A stretch of DNA of 12,671 nucleotides from DATBSK01 sp040902705 (GCA_040902705.1 JBBDWT010000209.1:1-12671), one strand, 5' to 3'; counted from the first letter of the stretch, positions 5,847-12,441 are shown. Notes: generated by a model from the letters alone, not told the origin. Translations and numbers: made by a program.

Positions 5847-6965
5847 GTGGGTCGTCGGACGAGCACCGCCTGGCGGGCACCCGGCCGGGTGAACCTCATC
5901 GGGGACCACACCGACTACGCCGAGGGGCTCGTGCTCCCGATGGCGATCGACCGGGAATGCGTCGTCGCCGTCACCGCCGCCGGGGGCGACTCGGTCCGCG
6001 CCCGCTCGTCGGAGCTCGACGGTGAGGTGGTCTGCGCCACCGGCGGCCGCGACGACGCCCGTCGCTCCGAGCCGAGCTGGGGCGGGTTCGTGGTCGGCGC
6101 CGTCCAGGCGCTGACCGACCGGGGCGCACGAGTGCCGGGCGTCGAGCTCAGGATCTCGTCGAGCGTTCCCGCGGGGTCGGGACTCTCGTCGAGCTCGGCG
6201 CTCTCGGTCGCGCTCGTGCTCGCGCTCGCCGACGCGTCCGGCCTCGAGCTCGCGCGCACCGAGGTCGCCCGCGCCGCACTCGACGCCGAGGTGCGCGCGA
6301 CCGGCGTGCCGGGTGGGCTGATGGACCAGCTCGCGGCGGTGCACGGTGTCGCGGGAGCCGCCGTGCTCATCGACTGCCGCGACCTGTCGATCGATGCCGT
6401 GCCGCTGCCGGCCCGGCTCGCGGTGGTCGTCGCGCACTCCGGCGTGGCCCGCACCCTCGCCGGGAGCGCCTACGCCGAGCGCCGGGCCGCGACCGAGGCC
6501 GCCGCAGCGCGACTGGGGCTCCGGGCACTGCGCGACGCGACGCTCGCACAGGTGCAGGACGATCCGCGCGCACGCCACGTCGTCACGGAGAACGCGCGCG
6601 TCGCCGACTTCGCCGCCGCGCTGCGCGCCGGCGACATCGACGCGCTGGGGCCGCTGCTCCTCGCCAGCCACGCGAGCCTGCGCGACGACTTCGAGGTCTC
6701 GACACCGGAGCTCGACGCGCTCGTCGACGCCTTCGTCGAGAGCGGCGCGCTCGGGGCGCGCCTCACCGGCGCGGGCTTCGGAGGGTGTGTCGTCGCGCTC
6801 GCGAGTCGAGACGGCGCCGAGCGCGTGATGACCGATACCGCCCGCGCCTACCGCGAGCGGACCGGCAGGGCGACCACTCCCTTCGTCGTCGAAGCGGTCG
6901 ACGGCGCGGGCCCTACATCTTCTGGAGCAGGTCGGCCTTCTTCTGATCGAACTCTGCCGGAGTGA
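5847..6965 (+). CDS. galK: Galactokinase (GHMP kinase family)
   Basis: Cytosolic kinase that phosphorylates alpha-D-galactose at C1 with ATP, the first committed Leloir step. From GTG 5847 it has 372 residues, a usual length. Motifs are the galactokinase signature GRVNLIGDHTDY (13-24), the GHMP ATP loop SSVPAGSGLSSSSAL (105-119), the segment with the catalytic-base Asp, GGLMDQLAAVHG (156-167), and the third GHMP motif GARLTGAGFGGCV (303-315). The usual Glu of GEHTDY, which contacts the sugar, is Asp here. I chose GTG 5847 over ATG 5817 because the family starts just before WRAPGRVN and a promoter box lies 7 nt upstream; ATG 5817, with a GGAG site 5 nt upstream, remains possible. No galT, galE or transporter is adjacent. 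Its last 53 bases overlap the convergent PH-domain gene. A different GHMP sugar kinase is possible. Confidence 0.9.
   Translation: MGRRTSTAWRAPGRVNLIGDHTDYAEGLVLPMAIDRECVVAVTAAGGDSVRARSSELDGEVVCATGGRDDARRSEPSWGGFVVGAVQALTDRGARVPGVELRISSSVPAGSGLSSSSALSVALVLALADASGLELARTEVARAALDAEVRATGVPGGLMDQLAAVHGVAGAAVLIDCRDLSIDAVPLPARLAVVVAHSGVARTLAGSAYAERRAATEAAAARLGLRALRDATLAQVQDDPRARHVVTENARVADFAAALRAGDIDALGPLLLASHASLRDDFEVSTPELDALVDAFVESGALGARLTGAGFGGCVVALASRDGAERVMTDTARAYRERTGRATTPFVVEAVDGAGPTSSGAGRPSSDRTLPE
6913..6965. other. 53-bp overlap of convergent galK and PH/SHOCT genes
   Basis: The galactokinase stop (TGA 6963-6965) lies inside the SHOCT-coding end of the minus-strand gene, whose stop is at 6913-6915. 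The last 17 galactokinase residues are therefore antisense to the SHOCT motif and low in complexity (GPTSSGAGRPSSDRTLPE). No terminator can fit between the genes. Confidence 0.85.
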
Positions 6966-7581
6966 TGTGCCCCTGGTCGCGCAGGCGGGCGAGCGCCTCG
7001 ATCTGCTCCGGCACAGACTGACCCGAGGTGGCGCCGCCCTGCTGCGCGAGCGCATCCGCGACGGCCTTGCCCACGGCGTCGGCACCGCGACCGGCATCAC
7101 GCGTCGCGTCGCTCTCCATCTGGCGGTAGATCTCCTGCTGCACCCCGTCGGGATGGCGCACGTTCTCGAACTGCGTGGTGCCGGCATCGCCGGCCGACTG
7201 GATCTCGAGGTCGCCGGCCCCGATCATCCGCTCGAACAGTCGCTGGTGGAAGTTGATGTTGTTGATGCGATCGAGCGGGATCTCCACGCCGTGACGCGAG
7301 AGGACTCCGGTGCGGTACACGACACGCTGGTCGGTCACGACGAAGTACGTGCGCGTCCATGAGATGAACTTCAGGAGCAGCCAGACCCCCCAGATGATCG
7401 TGACCACCCCGAGCGCGAGGCTCATCGCGGTCTGTGCATCACCGTCGATGCGGAACTGCACGATCCAGAGGATCAGCAGCGGGATCCCGGTGAGGATGTG
7501 CTTCGAGAAGTACCACCAGTGCGGCCGCAGATCGAGGGCGACGTTCTCGCGGTCGTTGAGGAGGTTCTTGGGGTACGGCAT
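6913..7581 (-). CDS. Membrane-anchored bacterial PH-domain protein with SHOCT tail
   Basis: A 222-residue protein of unknown function. After a short cytosolic start (MPYPKNLLNDRENVALDLRP) come two membrane segments at about 26-44 and 53-74, then a bacterial PH (bPH2, YdbS-like) domain with YFVVTDQRVVYRTGVLSR (79-96), the hallmark IPLDRINNINFHQRLFERMI (101-120) and GDLEIQSAG (123-131). A linker rich in Ala and Gly leads to a C-terminal SHOCT motif: EQIEALARLRDQGHITPAEF (192-211) then DQKKADLLQKM. SHOCT motifs are short helical hairpins at the ends of many oligomeric membrane proteins. ATG 7581 is chosen because homologous sequence starts there and TAGGCT lies 8 nt upstream; upstream sequence does not look like protein. 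It stands alone, 44 bp after the lactone dehydrogenase gene, and its 3' end overlaps galK. Domain calls are strong; function is unknown. Confidence 0.92.
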   Translation of the reverse strand: MPYPKNLLNDRENVALDLRPHWWYFSKHILTGIPLLILWIVQFRIDGDAQTAMSLALGVVTIIWGVWLLLKFISWTRTYFVVTDQRVVYRTGVLSRHGVEIPLDRINNINFHQRLFERMIGAGDLEIQSAGDAGTTQFENVRHPDGVQQEIYRQMESDATRDAGRGADAVGKAVADALAQQGGATSGQSVPEQIEALARLRDQGHITPAEFDQKKADLLQKM

Positions 7582-7589
7582 GGCCGCGC

Positions 7590-7595
7590 AGCCTA
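7590..7595 (-). promoter_or_regulatory. -10 box TAGGCT of the PH/SHOCT gene
   Basis: TAGGCT lies 8 nt upstream of ATG 7581 within the 44-bp gap after the lactone dehydrogenase stop. No Shine-Dalgarno is present, so this suggests a separate leaderless promoter rather than read-through. Confidence 0.45.
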
Positions 7596-7625
7596 GTAGC
7601 GCGGTCTCGACGTGGCTGGGGAAAC

Positions 7626-8942
7626 CTACGCCGGCCCGAGGACGCGGTCGAGGTAGGCGTTCGCGAACCGGCCCTCGGGGTCGAGCCGCGACCGCAGTCG
7701 GTGGAACCGGTCCCACTCCGGATAGCGGGGGGCGAGCGTCGCGGCGGTCTGGCCGTGCAGCTTCCCCCAGTGCGGACGCCCCTCGAACCGATCCATGATC
7801 GCCTCGACGCCGTCGAAGTACTGCTCGTGCGGCATCCCCTTCGCCATGTGCACCGCGACGTAGCACGTGTCACGGCCGTGCGCGGTGCTGAGCGGGATGT
7901 CGTCGGGCGCGGTGAACCGGACTTCGACCGGGAAGCTGACCATCAGGTCCTCGCGCTGGATGAGCTCGCGCACCGCGAGCACCGCCTCGACCGCGTGCTC
8001 ACGCGGGATCGCGTACTCCATCTCGACGAACCGCAGCAGCCGTGTGCTGATGAGGATGCGGTCGCTCCGGTCGATGAGCCGACTCGACCCGACCGTGCCG
8101 GCAACGACCTTCGCGATGCGCGGCACCAGCGGGGGATGCACACGCCCCGCGGTCACCAACGCGCCGAAGAAGTAGTTGGGGTAGAAGACCTCGGCGCGCC
8201 AGCGCTTGTACGCGCTCTTCGGGCGCGGGGCCTCGTCGGTACGGTCGTTGCACAGCAGCGAGCACGTGTCGGTGTGTGGGAGCCAGTAGAACTCGAAGTG
8301 GTCGTGACCGTCGACCAGATCGTCGAGCTCCGAGGCGACGTCGTCGAGACGGGCCGGTCGCTCGACATGACGCAGCGTGTACGCCGGCTCGCAGGCCAGG
8401 GTGAGCTTCGTGACCACACCCAGCGCGCCCAGGCCGACGCGTGCTCCGTGGAAGACCTCGGGCTCGTCGTCGGGCGAGCAGGTGAGCACGTTCCCGTCGG
8501 CCGTCACGAGCTCCATCGCCCGGATGAACGTCGAGAGACCGCCGAGGTGCGTGCCCGTGCCGTGGGTCCCGGTCGACGTTGCGCCGGCGATCGTCTGCCG
8601 GTCGATGTCACCGAGATTGGTGAGGGCCAGCCCGCGCTCGGCGAGCTCCCGGTTGAGCGCCCGGATGGTGATCCCGGCCTCGACCGTCACGGTGCCCTCG
8701 TCACGGTCGACGTCGACGACCCGGTCGAGACCGTCGATCGAGAGCAGCCGACCGTCGGTGCAGGCCGCGTCGGTGAAGGAGTGGCCGCTGCCGACGACCT
8801 TCACGGATTGACCGGCGGCCTGCGCGCGCCGCACGGCTTCGACCACCTCGAGCACCGAGCGCGGCGTCTCCCACGCTGCCGGGTCGCAGCGTTGGTTCCC
8901 CGCCCAGTTGGTCCACGCATCGCCCTCGCGCATCCGGCTCAT
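7626..8942 (-). CDS. FAD-dependent L-gulono/D-arabinono-1,4-lactone dehydrogenase
   Basis: A 438-residue vanillyl-alcohol-oxidase-type flavoprotein that oxidises aldono-1,4-lactones to ascorbate-like products. It resembles M. tuberculosis Rv1771, described as an L-gulonolactone dehydrogenase, by memory of that sequence. The N-terminal FAD domain has NWAGNQ (12-17), VKVVGSGHSFTDAACTDG (47-64) with His54, and GATSTGTHGTGTHL (120-133). The C-terminal ALO domain has RFVEMEYAIPRE (304-315), the catalytic Glu-Val-Arg FPVEVRFTAPDD (337-348), GRDTCYVAVH (356-365) and the HWGK motif (391-394). His54 matches the position that holds FAD covalently in some relatives; whether it does so here cannot be read. 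ATG 8942 overlaps the stop of the protease gene as ATGA, so the two are co-translated; ATG 8933 is an alternative. The natural substrate is not certain. Confidence 0.93.
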   Translation of the reverse strand: MSRMREGDAWTNWAGNQRCDPAAWETPRSVLEVVEAVRRAQAAGQSVKVVGSGHSFTDAACTDGRLLSIDGLDRVVDVDRDEGTVTVEAGITIRALNRELAERGLALTNLGDIDRQTIAGATSTGTHGTGTHLGGLSTFIRAMELVTADGNVLTCSPDDEPEVFHGARVGLGALGVVTKLTLACEPAYTLRHVERPARLDDVASELDDLVDGHDHFEFYWLPHTDTCSLLCNDRTDEAPRPKSAYKRWRAEVFYPNYFFGALVTAGRVHPPLVPRIAKVVAGTVGSSRLIDRSDRILISTRLLRFVEMEYAIPREHAVEAVLAVRELIQREDLMVSFPVEVRFTAPDDIPLSTAHGRDTCYVAVHMAKGMPHEQYFDGVEAIMDRFEGRPHWGKLHGQTAATLAPRYPEWDRFHRLRSRLDPEGRFANAYLDRVLGPA

Positions 8943-9304
8943 GCCCATCCCAGCTCGTGCAGCCGATCGTCGTCGATGCCGAAATAGTGACCGATCTCGT
9001 GCAGCACCGTGGTGCGCACCTGCGTCGCGAGCTCGGACTCGTCGCGCGCGCGTTCGCACAACGGACCGCGGAAGATCGTGATCATGTCGGGCGCCACCCC
9101 CGCGTACGTGATGGGATCGCGCGCGGTGAGCGGCACACCCTGGTAGAGACCGAGCAGCGTGCCGCTCCGTCCATCGAGCTGCTCGCGCGTCGGCCAGTCT
9201 TCGACCACGACCGCGACGTTCTCCATCTCGATCGCGAGCGCGGCGGGGACTTCGTCGAGCGCGTCGGCCACGAGGGCTTCGAAACGCGCGAGCGACACCT
9301 CCAT
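8939..9304 (-). CDS. Minimal zincin metallopeptidase family protein (DUF1025-like)
   Basis: A 121-residue protein of the small zincin-like metallopeptidase family found in many actinobacteria. The zinc motif HEIGHYFGIDDD (102-113) fits HExxHxxGxxD, with His102, Glu103, His106 and Asp112. Before it lie conserved family segments: MEVSLARFEALVADALDEVP (1-20), NVAVVVEDWPT (29-39), LLGLYQGVPLT (50-60) and PDMITIFRGPL (72-82). The family is compact and probably cytosolic, and its substrates are unknown. ATG 9304 is preferred because the domain begins there and TACCGT stands 6 nt upstream; a TTG at 9328 would add eight unsupported residues. It is the first gene of a two-gene operon with the lactone dehydrogenase, joined by ATGA, so the products are probably made in fixed ratio. 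All metal-binding residues are present. Confidence 0.92.
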   Translation of the reverse strand: MEVSLARFEALVADALDEVPAALAIEMENVAVVVEDWPTREQLDGRSGTLLGLYQGVPLTARDPITYAGVAPDMITIFRGPLCERARDESELATQVRTTVLHEIGHYFGIDDDRLHELGWA

Positions 9305-9310
9305 GACCGG

Positions 9311-9316
9311 ACGGTA
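9311..9316 (-). promoter_or_regulatory. -10 box TACCGT of the metallopeptidase operon
   Basis: TACCGT ends 6 nt before ATG 9304 and no Shine-Dalgarno is present. The same TACCGTCCG sequence precedes the helicase start at 9766. Confidence 0.5.
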
Positions 9317-9336
9317 ACGCGTTCTCAAAAACTTCC

Positions 9337-9365
9337 TTGACCGCGACCGCGCGCGTCCGTATGGT
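9337..9365 (+). promoter_or_regulatory. Sigma-70-type promoter TTGACC-17-TATGGT
   Basis: TTGACC (9337-9342), a 17-nt spacer and TATGGT (9360-9365) form the best promoter in the window. Transcription would start near 9372 and run rightward into the hairpin-rich region, 400 nt before the helicase start. It lies back to back with the metallopeptidase promoter. Confidence 0.55.
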
Positions 9366-9536
9366 CACTTCTGCCGACGAGATGGCGGCACGGGACCGGG
9401 AGCGCACTCGAGGGGCAACCCGACGGAGCGATCCGGAAGACGTGTCGACAACGGATCGGCCGGTGAACGGGAGTCCGGTCCGCGAGGAACGGGCACCCGG
9501 GAGCCGGGACCGTGCTCGACGAGGTCAGGGTGTCCC

Positions 9537-9568
9537 GCCCGGACCGAGGCCGCGAGCGTCGGTCGGGC
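9537..9568 (+). other. 10-bp hairpin with one bulge
   Basis: GCCCG (9537-9541), a bulged G, and ACCGA (9543-9547) pair with TCGGT and CGGGC (9559-9568) around an 11-nt loop. The pairing is intrinsic to either strand. Confidence 0.45.
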
Positions 9569-9616
9569 CCATCGGGCGCGACTGACGGACAGCGAACGAC
9601 ACGGTGCGAAGGGAAC

Positions 9617-9665
9617 GGGCCCCGAGGAGTCCGGATCGCTTCGGCGTGATGGCTACTCGGGGCCC
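9617..9665 (+). other. 10-bp perfect stem enclosing a UUCG hairpin
   Basis: GGGCCCCGAG (9617-9626) pairs perfectly with CTCGGGGCCC (9656-9665). Inside lies CGC-TTCG-GCG, a classical cUUCGg tetraloop, flanked by possible G-A mismatches. No T tract follows on either strand beyond TTT at 9669-9671, so it may be an RNA domain or an unusual terminator for a transcript begun near 9372. Confidence 0.5.
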
Positions 9666-9765
9666 ACCTTTGTGCCCACGCCCGGTCGAGCGGGTCGGGC
9701 CGCCCGGTCCGAACCCCGCGCCCGGGCCGGCCGAGGGCATCCACGAAGCTGTCACACCCCGTCGG

Positions 9766-9771
9766 TACCGT
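9766..9771 (+). promoter_or_regulatory. -10 box TACCGT of the helicase gene
   Basis: TACCGT ends 8 nt before ATG 9780 with no Shine-Dalgarno, fitting a leaderless mRNA. I see no SOS box of the actinobacterial GAAC-N4-GTTC type near it. Confidence 0.45.
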
Positions 9772-9779
9772 CCGAAGCG

Positions 9780-11867
9780 ATGGATGGCACCCCGCCCCCC
9801 CCGAAGCAACGGCTCGCGGCCGATCAGCTCCTGGACGGGCTCGACGACGCCCAGCGCGAGGCCGTGACCACCGAGCAGGCGCCGCTGGCGATCATCGCCG
9901 GGCCGGGCTCGGGCAAGACCCGCGTGCTGACCCGCCGCATCGCGTGGCGGGTGGCCACCGGCACGGCCGACGGCCGCCACGTGCTGGCCGTCACCTTCAC
10001 GCGGAAGGCCGCCGGCGAGCTCACCCACCGACTCGCCGAGCTCGGGGTCGCCCGGCCAGGTGACGGTGGCGGGCCTGATCCTGGGCACTGGCGGGGTGTC
10101 ACCGCCGGCACCCTCCACGCGATCGCGCTCGCGCAGCTCCGCCGGCGTGCGGAGCGGCTCGACCGACCCATGCCCGGGCTGCTCGAGCGCAAGGCGCGGC
10201 TGCTCGTCAAGATCGTGGGCGGTCGCGGCCCCGACGCGCTCACCGCCGCGGCCGATCTCGCGGGTGAGATCGAGTGGGCCAAGGCCCGACTGCTCCGCCC
10301 CGAGGTGTACGCCGCCGCGGCCGAGCTCGCCGGGCGCGAGCCGAGCCGCGGGGTCGAGGTCGTCGCCGACGCCTACGCCCGGTACGAGCACGACAAGCGC
10401 CGCGCGCGGCTCATCGACTTCGACGACCTCCTCTGGTGGTGCGGCGACGCCCTCGCCGACGACGACGAGTTCCAGGCCGAGCAGCGCTTCCGCTTCCGGC
10501 ACCTGTTCGTCGACGAGTTCCAGGACGTCAGCCCCGCGCAGCTCCGGCTCGTCCGCGGCTGGCTCGGCGCCGGTCGCGACCTCACGGTCGTCGGCGACCC
10601 CGATCAGGCGATCTTCTCGTTCACGGGCGCTGATCCCACCGGCCTCACCGGCTTCCGCCACGAGTTCGCCGGAGCTCACGTCGCGCGCCTCGACCGCAAC
10701 TACCGCTCGACGCCCCAGGTGGTGGCGGTCGCCGAAGCCGTGCTCGCCGACGCGGGTCGCCCGCGCCCGCCCCGCGTGGCCGTGCGCGACGCGGGTCCGT
10801 TCCCGCGCGTCACCGCCTACGACGACGACGCCGACGAGGCCGCTGGTGTCGCACGCAGGTTGCGCGACGCGCACGCCGCGACCGGATCGTGGTCGTCGTT
10901 CGCCGTGCTCTACCGCATCAACGCGCAGTCGGCCGGCTTCGAAGCCGCGCTGACCGCAGCCGGCATCCCCTACCGCGTGCGCGGCGACGCGCGGTTCCTC
11001 GACCGGCCCGAGGTTCGGGCTGCGCTCGATGTGCTGCGCGCCGCCGCCAAGGCCACCCCCGGAGCGAGCCTCGACCACCACCTCGACGGCCTCGAGCTGG
11101 CCGATGACCACGACGATGCCCGTCGCCAGCACGCCGTCGCCGTCGCCCGGCTCGGACGCGAGTACGTCGCCGCCGATCCCGAGGGGGCGCTCGAGGGCTT
11201 CCTGACGTGGCTCTCCACGTCGTTGCGCACCGAGGCACCGTCGCTCGCGGGCGACGCCGTCGAGCTGCTCACGTTCCATCGCGCGAAGGGCCTCGAGTTC
11301 CACACCGTGTTCGTCACCGGCCTCGAACGCGGCCTCGTACCGATCTCCCGGGCCGACACGCCTCCCGAGCGAGCGGAGGAGCGCCGGCTGCTCTACGTCG
11401 CGCTCACCCGAGCCGAGGAGGGCCTCGAGCTCTCCTGGGCCCGCCGGCGCGCCCTCGGGAAGCGGACCGTCGGGCGGACGCCCAGCCCGTGGCTGGGCCC
11501 GATCGAGGCCGTCCTCCCCGGCGCCACGACCACGTCGCCTGCCGCCGACGCGAGGGCCGGGATCGACGACGCCCGCGACCGGCTGGCGAAGACCCGCAGC
11601 GGCGATGCGGACGACGAGGAGCCCGACCCCGCACTGTTCGCGGCGCTCATCGAATGGCGTCGAGGCCTCGCGCGCGCGTCCAGCGTGCCCGCGTACGTGA
11701 TCTTCCACGATTCGACCCTCCGCGCGATCGCGACGACCCTCCCGGCGACACGCGCCTCGCTGCTCGACGTTCCCGGCATCGGACCCGTCAAGGTCGAGCG
11801 CTATGCCGATGTCGTGCTCGACCTCGTGCGCACGCACTCCGATCGTCCGGTCATCGCTTCCGTCTGA
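9780..11867 (+). CDS. uvrD2: UvrD2-like superfamily 1A DNA helicase with HRDC domain
   Basis: A 695-residue ATP-dependent DNA helicase of the UvrD/PcrA family, acting in DNA repair. Motifs in order: Q motif LDDAQREAV (21-29), Walker A IIAGPGSGKTRVLTRR (38-53), Ia VTFTRKAAGEL (71-81), Ib AGTLHAIAL (109-117), DFDDLLWWC (213-221), Walker B LFVDEFQDVS (242-251), III VVGDPDQAIFSFTGAD (270-285), IV LDRNYRSTPQVV (304-315), V VELLTFHRAKGLEFHTVFVT (494-513) and VI RRLLYVALTRAEEGLELSW (535-553). A C-terminal HRDC domain covers about 616-685 (ALFAALIEWRR to LLDVPGIGPVKVERY). This architecture is that of mycobacterial UvrD2, an essential helicase. UvrD2 has a tetracysteine segment before HRDC; here the linker (about 565-615) has no Cys at all. 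ATG 9780 is chosen because it lies 20 residues before the Q motif; upstream codons do not look like protein. It converges on the nuclease gene. Confidence 0.93.
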   Translation: MDGTPPPPKQRLAADQLLDGLDDAQREAVTTEQAPLAIIAGPGSGKTRVLTRRIAWRVATGTADGRHVLAVTFTRKAAGELTHRLAELGVARPGDGGGPDPGHWRGVTAGTLHAIALAQLRRRAERLDRPMPGLLERKARLLVKIVGGRGPDALTAAADLAGEIEWAKARLLRPEVYAAAAELAGREPSRGVEVVADAYARYEHDKRRARLIDFDDLLWWCGDALADDDEFQAEQRFRFRHLFVDEFQDVSPAQLRLVRGWLGAGRDLTVVGDPDQAIFSFTGADPTGLTGFRHEFAGAHVARLDRNYRSTPQVVAVAEAVLADAGRPRPPRVAVRDAGPFPRVTAYDDDADEAAGVARRLRDAHAATGSWSSFAVLYRINAQSAGFEAALTAAGIPYRVRGDARFLDRPEVRAALDVLRAAAKATPGASLDHHLDGLELADDHDDARRQHAVAVARLGREYVAADPEGALEGFLTWLSTSLRTEAPSLAGDAVELLTFHRAKGLEFHTVFVTGLERGLVPISRADTPPERAEERRLLYVALTRAEEGLELSWARRRALGKRTVGRTPSPWLGPIEAVLPGATTTSPAADARAGIDDARDRLAKTRSGDADDEEPDPALFAALIEWRRGLARASSVPAYVIFHDSTLRAIATTLPATRASLLDVPGIGPVKVERYADVVLDLVRTHSDRPVIASV

Positions 11868-11879
11868 ACCATCCGTCAT

Positions 11880-11925
11880 GCGCTCGGAGATCCTCGCCGC
11901 CATGGCGTGAGGATGGCGTGAGCGC
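11880..11925. terminator. Candidate bidirectional terminator hairpin
   Basis: The 58-bp gap between convergent stops holds nested inverted repeats: outer GCGCTC (11880-11885) with GAGCGC (11920-11925), inner ATCCTC (11890-11895) with GAGGAT (11909-11914), plus GCC/GGC at the tip. No T tract follows on either strand. The right arm overlaps a tandem repeat of ATGGCGTGAG (11902-11911 and 11913-11922). Confidence 0.45.
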
Positions 11926-12441
11926 TCAGGGGCGCTCGCCGCAGTGCCGCCACAGCCCCCTGTCGGCCTCGCGGGCGCTCAGCTCGGCATCGAGCAAGGC
12001 GTGGGCGTGGCCGCGGTTGGGAGCGATCACGAGCAGGCGCGCGTATCCCTTGCGCAGCAGCTCGTCGTTGAAGCGCTCACCGTCGAGCAGCACGTACGCG
12101 AGGCGCCGCCCGTAGATGTCGCGCGCCTCGACGTCACCCTCGAGCCGGACCACACGCCCGGTGAGCCGCTGCGTGGTGTACGCCGCCGCTTCGGGGCCGT
12201 AGCACCCGACCGGCTTGGTCGGATGGTGCGTCTCGGGGGTGTCCACGCCGAGCAGGCGGACCGTGTCGGTCTCGCCACCGGCGAACGCCACGATGATCGT
12301 GTCGCCGTCGAGCACGTCGACGACGCGCGCCCGCGGCGCGGCGTCGTCGCGCTGCGCACCGAGCCACCAGCCGCCTGCCGAAGCCACGGCCACGGCCACG
12401 ACCACCAGCACCAGCACCACGGCGGCGCGCACGGGGACCAC
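11926..12441 (-). CDS. Membrane-anchored thermonuclease (SNase-like)
   Basis: A 171-residue staphylococcal-nuclease-fold enzyme that would cut DNA and RNA with calcium. The N-terminus (MVPVRAAVVLVLVVVAVAVA) is a single hydrophobic segment, about 6-22, acting as signal anchor or signal peptide, so the nuclease domain is probably outside the membrane. The domain has VLDGDTIIV (43-51), VRLLGVDTPET (61-71), YGPEAAAYT (81-89), RDIYGRRLAYVLLDG (107-121) and FNDELLRKGYARL (124-136). Catalytic equivalents of SNase Arg35, Glu43 and Arg87 are Arg62, Glu70 and Arg112; calcium aspartates Asp47 and Asp67 are present. GTG 12441 is the first usual start after an in-frame stop near 12535, and no good Shine-Dalgarno is seen. 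It stands alone, converging on the helicase. Two cysteines (80, 167) may form a disulfide if secreted. Confidence 0.92.
   Translation of the reverse strand: MVPVRAAVVLVLVVVAVAVASAGGWWLGAQRDDAAPRARVVDVLDGDTIIVAFAGGETDTVRLLGVDTPETHHPTKPVGCYGPEAAAYTTQRLTGRVVRLEGDVEARDIYGRRLAYVLLDGERFNDELLRKGYARLLVIAPNRGHAHALLDAELSAREADRGLWRHCGERP

Larger units (their letters stand above)
9305..9779. other. Hairpin-rich non-coding region before the helicase
   Basis: A 475-bp region without a supported protein gene. Frames inside it have weak third-position GC (about 70% in the best plus frame, 9361-9585) and arginine/proline-rich translations. It holds back-to-back promoters at its left end, then on the plus strand TGCCG/CGGCA near 9373-9391, a GGG-GCAA-CCC tetraloop (9412-9421), a 7-bp stem CGATCCG/CGGATCG (9429-9435 with 9452-9458), CGGTCC/GGACCG (9476-9481 with 9507-9512), a 10-bp bulged stem (9537-9568) and a 10-bp perfect stem (9617-9665). 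It could be a structured RNA of about 300 nt or a long helicase leader. Hallmark sequences of RNase P RNA and tmRNA are absent. Confidence 0.4.

Noticed and set aside
5778..7187. A long open minus frame continuing upstream of the six-helix membrane gene through the whole galactokinase region
   Set aside because: Its translation is Arg/Gly/Asp-rich antisense of galK with no protein motifs; galK has all family motifs and normal codon use.
9361..9585. A 74-codon plus frame beginning inside the TATGGT box
   Set aside because: Third-position GC is only about 70%, the translation is Arg/Pro-rich, and there is no Shine-Dalgarno; its start overlaps the promoter itself.
9372..9779. RNase P RNA or tmRNA in the hairpin-rich gap, judged by its size
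   Set aside because: I do not find the GAGGAAAGTCC or ACAGAAA signatures of RNase P RNA, nor a T-loop and CCA end of tmRNA.
9525..11903. A 792-codon open minus frame opposite the helicase
   Set aside because: It mirrors the helicase codons, is low in complexity, and shows no family motif; long antisense frames are expected at this GC content.
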